NCBI GenBank assembly: GCA_900315695.1
Contig: ONAE01000009.1
Coordinates: 1-64,000, forward strand
DNA: 64,000 nucleotides
Reading direction: 5' to 3'
Source: an uncultured Prevotella sp.
Lineage (GTDB): Bacteria > Bacteroidota > Bacteroidia > Bacteroidales > Bacteroidaceae
The translations under genes and the position numbers were made by a program. This document shows, one piece after another, positions 7,608-16,271 of this stretch. Each line of letters starts with the position of its first letter. The first letter of the stretch is position 1. Under the pieces are notes generated by a model. It was not told where the DNA came from. It did not search any database and was given only the letters and a program-made list of their open reading frames with translations.

Positions 7608-7638
7608 CAAAGGTACGAATATTTTTTGAATCAGCAAA
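7608..7638 (-). promoter_or_regulatory. Consensus promoter of the Abi_2 gene
   Basis: Minus-strand TTTG (7638-7635), a 19-bp spacer and TACCTTTG (7615-7608) match the Bacteroidetes consensus exactly. The start should lie near 7601, giving a leader of about 60 nt. Confidence 0.8.
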
Positions 7639-7698
7639 GAAAATGCATGAAAAATTTAAAAACAGGCCACTTTTTCATTGCCATTTCACGGCTTTTCA

Positions 7699-7712
7699 TC
7701 GGTCATGACCGA
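7699..7712. promoter_or_regulatory. 14-bp perfect palindrome, possible operator
   Basis: TCGGTCATGACCGA is self-complementary and lies about 60 bp upstream of the -33 box of the Abi_2 promoter. Its symmetry fits a dimeric regulator. No regulator gene is adjacent. Confidence 0.4.
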
Positions 7713-7763
7713 CGAATATATAAATCGGCAATTGCACTTGTCGATTTACCATAAGATATTGAT

Positions 7764-7793
7764 GATAGAGATAATGATAGAGATGATAGAGAT
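7764..7793. repeat. Three copies of GATAGAGAT
   Basis: Copies lie at 7764-7772, 7776-7784 and 7785-7793, with a degenerate GATAG following. They sit in the 600-base gap between the Abi_2 and gltS genes, which otherwise holds the Abi_2 promoter and leader, the palindrome and the small RNA unit. I see no coding sequence there. Confidence 0.6.
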
Positions 7794-7989
7794 AAGACGA
7801 TAGAAAACAGCGATTTGAAGAAGACAGAATCACAAGGCTATGATAGAGTAAATTATAAGCAACACTTGAAACGACTGAGCCAACCAAACCGAACAGCAAG
7901 AATCGGAAAGTGAGGAACTGATTTGTTAAAAATCTCTCCTTTACTCGTATTTTTATTGGTTTTCTTATCTTTGTTTGAGAAGAAATGTG

Positions 7990-7997
7990 TACCTTTG
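7990..7997 (+). promoter_or_regulatory. -7 element TACCTTTG
   Basis: Exact TAnnTTTG match, with TTTG at 7970-7973 (16-bp spacer, a little short). A second match, TATCTTTG at 7966-7973, could also act as a -7 box. Expected start near 8004. Confidence 0.6.
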
Positions 7998-8003
7998 CCG
8001 ATG

Positions 8004-8168
8004 GTTATTAGATGTTTGCTACAAGGATGCTTATAAGCATTTTGCAACATTAAGACCGCATGCTCACGCAAGTAGTTGTAAATCAATGAATGTCTCATTC
8101 GAGGAGGTGAAGTAAGACAGAGTCTATATATTAAGAACGTGCAGCTCATACGGGCTGCACGTTTTTTT
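8004..8168 (+). ncRNA. Candidate small RNA of about 165 nt
   Basis: A promoter at 7990 and a strong intrinsic terminator at 8136-8168 enclose a segment with no normal-length gene. Inside are a self-complementary ATGCTTATAAGCAT (8027-8040) and a GAATG-TCT-CATTC hairpin (near 8088-8100). Three very short frames occur (13, 9 and 9 codons from 8012, 8060 and 8086), so a leader-peptide role cannot be excluded. It does not match the landmarks of SRP RNA, tmRNA or RNase P RNA. It converges on gltS and marks the edge of the AT-rich region. Confidence 0.5.
8136..8168 (+). terminator. Strong intrinsic terminator
   Basis: AACGTGCAGC (8136-8145) and GCTGCACGTT (8154-8163) form a perfect 10-bp stem with an 8-nt loop, followed by T5. 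It ends the small RNA unit and may also weakly stop the convergent gltS transcript, whose stop codon is adjacent. Confidence 0.9.
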
Positions 8169-8169
8169 G

Positions 8170-9438
8170 TTATAGAAGATTTAGGAAGAGGGTGATCATT
8201 CCTGTATTGATCAGATCGGCGAACATGGCACCAATGATGGGGACGATGAGGAAGGGCTTGACGGTATAACGATATTTGTAACAGACGGCACTCATATTGG
8301 CCATCGCGTTAGGGGTTGCACCAAGACCGAAGCCACAGAAGCCTGCACACAGGACAGCTGCATCGTAGTTGCGGCCTAACAGGGGGAAGGCAACCATATA
8401 GACAAACAGTGCTATCATCAGAACCTGGGATATCAGGATGACGACCAACGGAAGGGCCAGGCTTTGAAGTTCCCAGAGTCTAAGGGAGATCATAGCCATT
8501 CCCAGGAACATGGACAGACAGATGTTGCCGACACTGATGATGCGCTCCATATCAAGCAGTTTCTCAGCTTTTTCCCATTTACCCTCATCTTTGTAACTGA
8601 TGAATCCCATCGTATTACGGACGATGGCGGCTAAGATCAAGGCGCCAAAATAGGTCGGGAATGTGACACCTGTCTTTTGGAACAGCCAACTTAATATGGT
8701 GCCCCCACCCATGACCAGGATAATACAATAGGTAGCCTTTGCATACTGTTGGAACTCCTGTTCGTTCGTACTGATACGCTTTGTACGACCTGTCGGAGAA
8801 GCCTCATCGCTCTCGATACCAGCCATGGCCGGATCAATATCCTCATCTTGCGGTTGCATCTGTTCATGCGTCAGTTTCGTGCGGATAATCCGCTCTGCCA
8901 ACGGACCGCCTATCATAGACCCGGCAATCAGTCCAAAGGTGGCTGCAGCCATACCGATGGTTCCTGCGCCATCCAGTCCCATGCTTTCAAGAACGCTTGC
9001 AAATCCGCCTGCCGTACCATGTCCACCTGTCATGGAAATACTTCCAGCAGCCATACCAATCAGAGGATCAACCCCCATGAGGCGGGTAATGCCTATTGGC
9101 ATTAAGTTCTGCATAGCAATCATGACTACCAATAGGACAAGCATGATGACCAACAGCTTGCCACCTTTCTTTAATACCTTCAGATCGCTTTGGAAACCTA
9201 CGCTGGTAAAGAATGCCAGCATAAAAGCCCCGCTCAATGTAGCATTGAACGACACTTCGATACCGAACCAGCTGTATAAGATCAGGGTAATCAATGAAAA
9301 GATGATACCACCACTTACTGGCGACGGCACACAGAATTTCTGGAGGAAAGTCACCTTTCGCGTTAAAATCATGCCGACGATGAGGGCTAAGGCCCCTATG
9401 CCGGCGGTCTGTATCATATCCAGTTCAAAACTTACCAT
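8170..9438 (-). CDS. gltS: Sodium/glutamate symporter GltS
   Basis: 422 residues of the ESS (glutamate:Na+ symporter) family, taking up glutamate across the inner membrane. About ten hydrophobic segments are visible, with two Gly-rich pore-like repeats (SMTGGHGTAGGFASVLESMG near the middle and GFCGFGLGATPNAMANMSAV near the end). A charged loop around residues 190-225 is cytoplasmic. The gene is preceded by GGAGGTGA about 3 nt before the ATG, a strong ribosome-binding site. It lies 15 bp downstream of trkA in the same direction and may share its transcript. Confidence 0.92.
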   Translation of the reverse strand: MVSFELDMIQTAGIGALALIVGMILTRKVTFLQKFCVPSPVSGGIIFSLITLILYSWFGIEVSFNATLSGAFMLAFFTSVGFQSDLKVLKKGGKLLVIMLVLLVVMIAMQNLMPIGITRLMGVDPLIGMAAGSISMTGGHGTAGGFASVLESMGLDGAGTIGMAAATFGLIAGSMIGGPLAERIIRTKLTHEQMQPQDEDIDPAMAGIESDEASPTGRTKRISTNEQEFQQYAKATYCIILVMGGGTILSWLFQKTGVTFPTYFGALILAAIVRNTMGFISYKDEGKWEKAEKLLDMERIISVGNICLSMFLGMAMISLRLWELQSLALPLVVILISQVLMIALFVYMVAFPLLGRNYDAAVLCAGFCGFGLGATPNAMANMSAVCYKYRYTVKPFLIVPIIGAMFADLINTGMITLFLNLL

Positions 9439-9453
9439 AACTCACCTCCTTTA

Positions 9454-10140
9454 TTACAGCAACCGGCACAAGCTTCTGAAGTCCGACTCCTTGCCATAGC
9501 ACACCAGCACGTCATTGGGCTCCAAGGGTAGATTTTCTTCTGTGGTATTGACAACGACTGTGGTATTATACTCGATACCACTGAAATTCTGCACCTTCTT
9601 TTGTTTCTTGACAGCGATGATCTTCAGATGGAAGGTCTCGTAGAGATGAAGGTCGTTGGCAGCAAGTCCAACAAACTTCTCAGGAATGTGGAATTTATAG
9701 ACGCAATACGTGTCGTCTATTCGGAAGAGGTCGGTCTTTACCCCCAGTTCCATCTGACGTACAAGTGAGCGGGCAGCCCGCTCTTCGGGAATCAGGATCT
9801 TCTCAATATCGAAGGCTTGCAGGATACTCTTATGCACATAGTCGTTGGCACGTGCATAGATATGCTTTACCCCCTGCTTCTTCAACAGTGCGACCACACG
9901 AACGGAGGCGCCCAGATTACTGCCTATCGCCACGATGATCACATCGACTTTCTTCAAGGGCAGTACGTTCAGGGCCAGCTCATCGCAGGCATCAATCTGA
10001 AACACGGCATCACAGATGTCCTTCACTCTCTCTACACGGCTGGCATCGCTATCAGCGGCAATGACCTCATGGCCCAAGGCAGACATTTCATCTACCATCA
10101 CCCTGCCGTATGTTCCTAATCCGATAATAATACACTTCAT
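9454..10140 (-). CDS. trkA: K+ uptake regulatory subunit TrkA/KtrA
   Basis: 228 residues: an RCK-N Rossmann domain (GLGTYGRVMVDEMSALGHEV, acidic strand end AADSD at about 30) and an RCK-C domain in the last 75 residues. It is the cytoplasmic nucleotide-binding gate of a Trk/Ktr potassium transporter. Single-RCK length is of KtrA type, unlike the duplicated E. coli TrkA. Its start overlaps the trkH stop by 4 bp, so the two are coupled. Confidence 0.93.
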   Translation of the reverse strand: MKCIIIGLGTYGRVMVDEMSALGHEVIAADSDASRVERVKDICDAVFQIDACDELALNVLPLKKVDVIIVAIGSNLGASVRVVALLKKQGVKHIYARANDYVHKSILQAFDIEKILIPEERAARSLVRQMELGVKTDLFRIDDTYCVYKFHIPEKFVGLAANDLHLYETFHLKIIAVKKQKKVQNFSGIEYNTTVVVNTTEENLPLEPNDVLVCYGKESDFRSLCRLL

Positions 10141-11930
10141 GATATGGTAATATTGTCTTGAGGTAATTTATAATTCTGGTTCTTATACTGTTTCAAGAGC
10201 CCCTGTGCCATCGTCACCAGTCCCACACGACCTATGAACATCAGCACCACCAGGAGTACCTTGCTGGTGTCCTGCAAGCTGGAAGTGATGCCTAAAGAAG
10301 AGCCCACCGTGGCGAAGGCTGACACACATTCAAAGACAATGGCTTTCAAAGGCAGATCGGGTTCGGTGAGGGTGACGAGGAATACGAAGACAGACAGCAG
10401 GATGATACTGACGAAGACAGCCGCGTTGGCACGACGGATCGAGTCGGTTGACAGTTCTCTGCCGGCAAACTCCACACGGGTGGTGCCATGGATGATCGCA
10501 CGGATGTTGAGAAAGGCTACGGCAAAGGCGTTGACCTTCACACCACCTGCCGTAGATTGCGATGCACCACCTATCCACATCAGTAGCGTGTAGATGAAGA
10601 TAGACTGGATACACATGCTGTTCAGATCGACACTGATGAATCCTGCCGTACGAGGACTGACAGCATTGAAAAACGCCTGAGTCAGTTTCTCACGTATCGG
10701 CATCCCTGCAAACGTGTTATTCCACTCAAAGCAAGCGAGGAGTACCGTACCGAACACGATCAGCATCATGGTGGTGCGCAGTACGATCTTTGTGTTCAGG
10801 TCGAACAGACGGCGCCCCTTCGAATATTTTGTCACAGCCATCTTCAAGTTGACCAGCACAGGATAGCCGATACCACCTAAAATAATAAGCAGGGCAAGAA
10901 TGATGTACAGCCAGCAGTGCCCCTCCATCAGCACAGAGGCCCCCACCCCGTCCTGATAGTTGGAGAAGCCTCCATTGCAAAAGGCAGAAACGGCATGAAA
11001 CATACTGAAAAACAACTCATGCCGGATGTCCAGTCCTATCGTACCATGTATATTCAGGAAGATCAGCACCGCCCCAGCGAGTTCCAAGACCGCCGTAAAG
11101 CCGAAGATGTTAAGTAATGTGGACCAAAGCGAGGCCAGTGATTTCGAGCTCACCATGTCCTGCACCTGCATCTGGTTGTAGATACTCGTGTTCCCCATGA
11201 AGAAGAGGGCGAAGAAGCTGGTGATAGTCATCACACCCAGTCCGCCCACCTGGATCAGCATCATAATCACCAGTTGTCCGAAACTGGTAAACGTGCTGGG
11301 CACATCGATGGTTGTGAGTCCTGTCACGCAGACAGCACTGGTAGCCGTAAACAGCGAGTCAATCCAAGAGAGATGGACACCCTGTTGGATACAACGTGGC
11401 ATGAGCAGCATACCTGAGCCCGCCATGATGATGAACAGGAAACTGACAGCCATCATCAGGGACGGATTAGACTTCCTGCCCAGTGAGGAGATGACGGTAG
11501 AAGAGAGTTCTATGGAGGATATGAGGAACAGCACCAAGAGGTATATCGCCCTGTTTTCCAGGATGCTTATCACACCAATACTGTCGTCTATGCCGAGGAT
11601 ATTAAGGATGATAGGAATCAATGTCAGTGTCAACAGGCCATTGACGGTCCATCCTATGAAGTTATAGGCCGCTCTTCTCTTTCCACGTCTTGTCAGGACC
11701 AGATGACAGACCCGTTCAATCAGGAACATGTTCCAAGCCCAGAAATAGACCAGGTCAAACTCGTCTTTCAGCCTGTCAGACAGTTCAAACCCGAATTCCA
11801 AAATGGCACCAACAATCACACACAGGGCAGCAATGTTGGTCATCAAATCAATGACCTTTATCGCCATGTTGACACACGGTATCACATACTTTTTATGATA
11901 GAGTGTATAGTGCTGGGGCCATCGTTTCAT
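10137..11930 (-). CDS. trkH: Potassium uptake protein TrkH/KtrB
   Basis: 597 residues of the TrkH/KtrB family, the membrane pore of the K+ uptake system. Selectivity-filter-like loops are visible: TATSAVCVTGLTTID, HAVSAFCNGGFSNY, NAVSPRTAGFISVD and ECVSAFATVGSSLG. An extra N-terminal domain of about 150 residues with several hydrophobic segments precedes the conserved core. It is the first gene of the trkH-trkA pair and starts 14 bp after the RelA/SpoT gene. Confidence 0.93.
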   Translation of the reverse strand: MKRWPQHYTLYHKKYVIPCVNMAIKVIDLMTNIAALCVIVGAILEFGFELSDRLKDEFDLVYFWAWNMFLIERVCHLVLTRRGKRRAAYNFIGWTVNGLLTLTLIPIILNILGIDDSIGVISILENRAIYLLVLFLISSIELSSTVISSLGRKSNPSLMMAVSFLFIIMAGSGMLLMPRCIQQGVHLSWIDSLFTATSAVCVTGLTTIDVPSTFTSFGQLVIMMLIQVGGLGVMTITSFFALFFMGNTSIYNQMQVQDMVSSKSLASLWSTLLNIFGFTAVLELAGAVLIFLNIHGTIGLDIRHELFFSMFHAVSAFCNGGFSNYQDGVGASVLMEGHCWLYIILALLIILGGIGYPVLVNLKMAVTKYSKGRRLFDLNTKIVLRTTMMLIVFGTVLLACFEWNNTFAGMPIREKLTQAFFNAVSPRTAGFISVDLNSMCIQSIFIYTLLMWIGGASQSTAGGVKVNAFAVAFLNIRAIIHGTTRVEFAGRELSTDSIRRANAAVFVSIILLSVFVFLVTLTEPDLPLKAIVFECVSAFATVGSSLGITSSLQDTSKVLLVVLMFIGRVGLVTMAQGLLKQYKNQNYKLPQDNITIS

Positions 11931-11944
11931 CTTGAACAGGTCGT

Positions 11945-14218
11945 TTACATAATCTCGGATATCTCTTTCAGATCTGGAATGTGCTTGAGGTTGTTGATAA
12001 TCTTCTTCACATCTTCGCGATCGTGTACCTTCAGTTCGATACTGCCGTCGAAGATGCCGTCCTCACAGGTGATAATGATCTTGTGGATATTCACACTCAT
12101 CTGTGATGAGATGACCTGGGTGATCTCATTCAACATACCCACACGGTCGATACCGCTCAGACGGATGGTTGCCTCAAAGAAGAGTACCTTATGCATGTCC
12201 CATTTGATGTCGAGGATCTTATTGCCGAAGCTAGTCTTGAGCTTGGCAGCCACAGGACAGGCACGTTTGTGAATCTCTATCTGTTTCTTGTTGTTGATAT
12301 AGCCTAAGGCATCGTCGCCAGGGATGGGGTGACAACAGCCCGGGAACTTATACAGGGTGATATTCTCTTCGGAGATATAGATCGGTTTCTTGCGGTTGAA
12401 CTTATCAGGTACCACGAAGAAATGCTGTTTCGATGGCGGCTGTTCTGCTGCCTCCGGCTTCTTCTTCCCCATGAAGGGCACGTATCTACGCCAGCCAACT
12501 GTTTCCTCCTCTTTCTTGCCGCTCAGATGGTCAAGGTCTTTCTCGCCCAGGATAGCCACCTTCTCACCCAAAGCGAGGAACAGCTCCTGCGGTTTGTTAT
12601 AGCCATGAAACTCCGTCAGTTTATCTGTCAGTGACACACTGGGCTCATAGCCGTTCTGCACCAGGAAGTTATTCAGGATCTCCTCGCCCTCACGCTGTAC
12701 TTCCCTGTTGTCGCGACGCAGGATAGCCTGAATCTTCGCCTTGGCCTTAGCCGTAGAAACGAAGTTGATCCACGAGGGACTGACGTGCTGTGACTTCGAG
12801 GTGAGGATCTCCACCTGGTCACCACTGTTCAGTTTGTGTGAGAGTGGCACGAGCTTATGGTTTACTTTCGCACCGATGCAATGACTGCCGAGGAAAGTAT
12901 GGATGGAGAAGGCGAAGTCGAGGGCCGTACAACCAGCTGGCAACGTACGGATCTCACCTTTCGGGGTAAACACGAATATCTCTGAGGCAAAAAGGTTCAG
13001 TTTGATGGTATCGAGGAAGTCCATCGCATCGGGTTGCGGGTCATCGAGGATCTCCTTGATGGTACCCAGCCACTCGTTCAGCTCGTTCTCATCCTCAGTA
13101 TATTCGCTATCCACACCATCCTTATATTTCCAGTGAGCGGCAAAGCCCTGTTCGGCAATCTCGTTCATACGGTCAGAACGGATCTGCACCTCTATCCACC
13201 GTCCCTGCTTCGACATCAGTGTCACATGGAGTGCCTGATAGCCGTTGGCCTTCGGTTGTGAGAGCCAGTCGCGCAGGCGGTCAGGATGTGACTTATAGAT
13301 CTTTGAGATGGCAACATAGATATTAAAGCATTCATTCACCTCCTCTTCCCTGACCTTCGGCGTGAAGATGATACGCACAGCCAGGATGTCATAGATCTCC
13401 TCGAAGGTGACGTGCTTGTTCTGCATCTTGCTCCAGATGGAGTAAGGCGTCTTCACGCGTTCTTTAATCTCATAGGTGATACCCATCTGTTTCAATGCTG
13501 TCTCGATGGGTTCGGTGAACTGAGAGAACAACTCGTCGCGTGAAGCACGGGTAGATTGGAGCTTCGCCTCTATTGATGCATAGTCATCGGGGTGCTCAAA
13601 CCTAAAACTCAGGTTCTCCAGTTCCGACTTCACCTTGTTTAATCCCAGTCGGTTGGCCAACGGAGCATAGATATAGAGGGTCTCACCGGCAATCTTATAC
13701 TGTTTGTTGGCAGGCTGCGAATCAAGGGTACGCATATTGTGCAGACGATCACAGATCTTAATCAGGATCACGCGGATATCGTCGCTCATCGTGAGCAACA
13801 GCTTCTTGAAGTTCTCAGCCTGAGCTGAGGCCTGTTCGCCAAAGATACCACCGCTGATCTTGGTCAGGCCATCGACGATCTGTGCGATTTTCGCCCCAAA
13901 GATATTAGAGATATCCTCCACGGTGTAGTCGGTGTCTTCCACCACATCATGGAGCAAGGCGGAACAGATACTTGTAGAACCCAGTCCGATCTCAGCGCAG
14001 GCGATCTGTGCTACGGCGATGGGGTGCATGATATACGGTTCGCCCGACAGACGGCGTACGCCTTTGTGTGCCTGTTTGGCGAAATTGAAGGCCTTCGTGA
14101 TGAGATCGACCTTCTTACGGTGGCGTGATGCCAGATAACTGTTCAGGAGTTTCTCAAAGGCCTCGTTGATCAGTTTCTCATCCGCCTCTTCTGAGTATAT
14201 CTGCTGCTCTACATCCAT
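11945..14218 (-). CDS. rsh: RelA/SpoT (p)ppGpp synthetase/hydrolase
   Basis: 757 residues with the full long-RSH layout: HD hydrolase domain (LLHDVVEDTDY at about 88-98), synthetase domain (RVKTPYSIWSKMQNK and ANGYQALHVTL), TGS domain (GEIRTLPAGCTALDFAFSIH) and a C-terminal ACT domain (last 80 residues). The intact HDxxED motif and the basic RVKT motif favour a bifunctional enzyme that makes and removes the alarmone. It acts in the cytosol, probably at the ribosome. GGAGG before its ATG lies within the final Arg codons of the upstream transglycosylase gene, 2 bp away. Confidence 0.93.
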   Translation of the reverse strand: MDVEQQIYSEEADEKLINEAFEKLLNSYLASRHRKKVDLITKAFNFAKQAHKGVRRLSGEPYIMHPIAVAQIACAEIGLGSTSICSALLHDVVEDTDYTVEDISNIFGAKIAQIVDGLTKISGGIFGEQASAQAENFKKLLLTMSDDIRVILIKICDRLHNMRTLDSQPANKQYKIAGETLYIYAPLANRLGLNKVKSELENLSFRFEHPDDYASIEAKLQSTRASRDELFSQFTEPIETALKQMGITYEIKERVKTPYSIWSKMQNKHVTFEEIYDILAVRIIFTPKVREEEVNECFNIYVAISKIYKSHPDRLRDWLSQPKANGYQALHVTLMSKQGRWIEVQIRSDRMNEIAEQGFAAHWKYKDGVDSEYTEDENELNEWLGTIKEILDDPQPDAMDFLDTIKLNLFASEIFVFTPKGEIRTLPAGCTALDFAFSIHTFLGSHCIGAKVNHKLVPLSHKLNSGDQVEILTSKSQHVSPSWINFVSTAKAKAKIQAILRRDNREVQREGEEILNNFLVQNGYEPSVSLTDKLTEFHGYNKPQELFLALGEKVAILGEKDLDHLSGKKEEETVGWRRYVPFMGKKKPEAAEQPPSKQHFFVVPDKFNRKKPIYISEENITLYKFPGCCHPIPGDDALGYINNKKQIEIHKRACPVAAKLKTSFGNKILDIKWDMHKVLFFEATIRLSGIDRVGMLNEITQVISSQMSVNIHKIIITCEDGIFDGSIELKVHDREDVKKIINNLKHIPDLKEISEIM

Positions 14219-14220
14219 AA

Positions 14221-15543
14221 TTACCTCCTCCTCTTACGTGATTTCTTCTTTGATGAACTCTTCTTTCTGCCGGAAGCCTTGCGCTTGTGCACAACACTCT
14301 TGCCACGCTTATATCTTGCCCCTCTGTGACGGGCATAGCGACTGCTCTTACGTCCCAGACGGGAACGTTTCTTACTATAGGTGGGCAGGTCGTCGTTCAC
14401 ATCGACGATGGCGCGCTTCGTAAACAGCTCTGTACGATGGTAGTTATACACCGAGTCCTCCAGGTCGATATACCTGACGATGTCGGTAATAGGCATCCTG
14501 ACGGCATAGGGCTTCGTATTACCAGGGATGATGTCACGACGGAACTCAGGGTTCAGTGAGCGCAACATGTCTAGGTCTGTACCCACGACAGCCGCAATCT
14601 GTTCCAGATGGATATCCTTGCTGATCATCACGGTGTCGCTCTTTGCAGGCAGTCCGGTGGTCATCGGACAGATATTGTGCTCACAGTAGTAAGTCATGAT
14701 GTAGTTGGCTGCGATAAAGGCTGGCACATAACCACGGGTCTCTGCTGGCAGATAGGGGTAGAGTTTCCAGTAATCCTTCTCACCACCGGCACGATGAATG
14801 GCCTTGTTGATGTTCTCCGGACCACAGTTATAGGCGGCAATCACGAGGTTCCAGTCACCGAAGATACGGTAGAGGTCGCGCAGATAACGAGCGGCGGCAT
14901 ACGATGACTTCACAGGTGCCCGACGCTCATCCACCAGCGAGTTCACCTCCAGACCGTACTGACGACCTGTGCCAAGCATGAACTGCCAGAGACCGGTAGC
15001 CCCCACACGCGATACGGCCTTCGGGTTGAGTGCTGACTCGATGATAGGCAGGTACTTCAACTCCAACGGCAGCTGATAGGTCTCCAGTGCCTGCTCAAAC
15101 AACGGCATGTAGAAGTTGGCGGCGCCAAGCATATAACTCACGGAGTAGCGCAGACGACCGCTATAGCGGTCAATGAAACGCTGTACGATATCGTTATACG
15201 ACAGTTCCATCACCGAGGGGATACGACTCAAACGTGCCACAAACTCCTCCTTCGGATAGGTGGGGTTCTCATTCGTCATCTCGCAATCGCCAGGTGTCCC
15301 CAGGAAGGTACGCGACATATAGAGATTCAACAGACTGTCGAGGTCATAGGTCATGGCCTCGGGGAACTCAATCACTTCCTCATTGCCCTCCCTGTCGGTG
15401 ACAGCAATCTCATCTTCTATAGGCACAAACAGGCTGTCGGTTTCTTCCTCTTCCTCGTCGGAATCGTCAATCACTGTCTGTGAGAATAGCGGTGCACTGC
15501 AGAACAGCATCGCCGCAAAACTTAAAATCCTTATGTTATTCAT
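14221..15543 (-). CDS. Lytic murein transglycosylase, MltD-like
   Basis: About 440 residues with a signal peptide (MNNIRILSFAAMLFCSAPLF), an acidic linker and an SLT goose-lysozyme-type domain. The catalytic Glu is in LPIIESALNPKAVS, followed by GATGLWQFM, AARYLRDLY and NLVIAAYNCGPENINKA. It cleaves peptidoglycan glycan strands to 1,6-anhydro products. A LysM-like region follows (near SKDIHLEQIAAVVG). The last 50 residues are extremely Lys/Arg-rich, perhaps binding wall or acidic polymers. I chose the ATG at 15543 rather than 15552. Confidence 0.88.
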   Translation of the reverse strand: MNNIRILSFAAMLFCSAPLFSQTVIDDSDEEEEETDSLFVPIEDEIAVTDREGNEEVIEFPEAMTYDLDSLLNLYMSRTFLGTPGDCEMTNENPTYPKEEFVARLSRIPSVMELSYNDIVQRFIDRYSGRLRYSVSYMLGAANFYMPLFEQALETYQLPLELKYLPIIESALNPKAVSRVGATGLWQFMLGTGRQYGLEVNSLVDERRAPVKSSYAAARYLRDLYRIFGDWNLVIAAYNCGPENINKAIHRAGGEKDYWKLYPYLPAETRGYVPAFIAANYIMTYYCEHNICPMTTGLPAKSDTVMISKDIHLEQIAAVVGTDLDMLRSLNPEFRRDIIPGNTKPYAVRMPITDIVRYIDLEDSVYNYHRTELFTKRAIVDVNDDLPTYSKKRSRLGRKSSRYARHRGARYKRGKSVVHKRKASGRKKSSSKKKSRKRRR

Positions 15544-15555
15544 TATGATCATATT

Positions 15556-16269
15556 CTAAAAATTGAGGCTACATTGCAGTCCCACGGATGAGTTGTCGAG
15601 GATGTTACGCGACGATTTGTTGTTGATGATAGTCGGTTCCACCTTCAGACTCAGATCCTTCGAGATGTCGAACACCGAGAGCTCTGCATCGACATAGGCG
15701 TCGATCACAGAGAGGGCATACACACCCAGCATCACGAAAAAGCTCAGATCGCGCCAGCGTCTGTACTTATCTCTTCGTTTCCTGAAGATATCCTCATAGC
15801 GTTTCTTATCCGCATCCGTCTTGATTGTTGCACCGAGGTGCAGGAACTGGTTATAACTCTGTGTATGCGGGTCGTTATCCATCAAGTCGAGATAGGCCTG
15901 CGCATAATCCTTATACATCGTGTTGTTCCAATTCATCGCATAGATACAACCTATGAATCCGCCATAGACGATCGGCAGTTTCCAGTATTTACGGTTGTAG
16001 ATCTGTCCGCCGCCGGGGAAGACCAGTGCGAGCCAGAGGGCACGCTTCGGATCTGGTCTCCAGGTATTCCAGTCTTTGGGTGCCTTAAGCTTCTTGCCCT
16101 TTACGATACTGTCCACGTTCAGAGTCATTGGGACGGTCTCCAGCTGTTGCAGACTGTCGGTCTGTTGCAGGCTATCGGTCTTCTCCTGTGCGGAGAGACC
16201 TTGCAGACCAGCCAACAGGAAGAGGATGGCCATGAGTGCCCGACGTATGATGTTCCTATTCTGTCTCAA
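15556..16269 (-). CDS. DUF5683 domain protein
   Basis: 237 residues with an N-terminal signal sequence (RALMAILFLLAGLQGLSAQ). The DUF5683 core follows (LVFPGGGQIYNRKYWKLPIV), then hydrophobic segments and a basic helical loop. The family is common in Bacteroidetes next to parAB and lytic transglycosylase genes, as here, and its function is unknown. An envelope role tied to cell-wall or chromosome functions is inferred from position only. It lies 2 bp after parB. Confidence 0.85.
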   Translation of the reverse strand: MRQNRNIIRRALMAILFLLAGLQGLSAQEKTDSLQQTDSLQQLETVPMTLNVDSIVKGKKLKAPKDWNTWRPDPKRALWLALVFPGGGQIYNRKYWKLPIVYGGFIGCIYAMNWNNTMYKDYAQAYLDLMDNDPHTQSYNQFLHLGATIKTDADKKRYEDIFRKRRDKYRRWRDLSFFVMLGVYALSVIDAYVDAELSVFDISKDLSLKVEPTIINNKSSRNILDNSSVGLQCSLNF

Positions 16270-16271
16270 TG

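Noticed and set aside
7696..8149. Minus-strand frames of 67 and 98 codons between Abi_2 and gltS
   Set aside because: They are read from tandem repeats or opposite the small RNA unit and show no recognisable domain.
9421..9460. GGAGG before gltS as a sign of foreign origin
   Set aside because: Similar purine-rich sites precede other core genes here (merR-like gene, RelA/SpoT gene), so it is not diagnostic.
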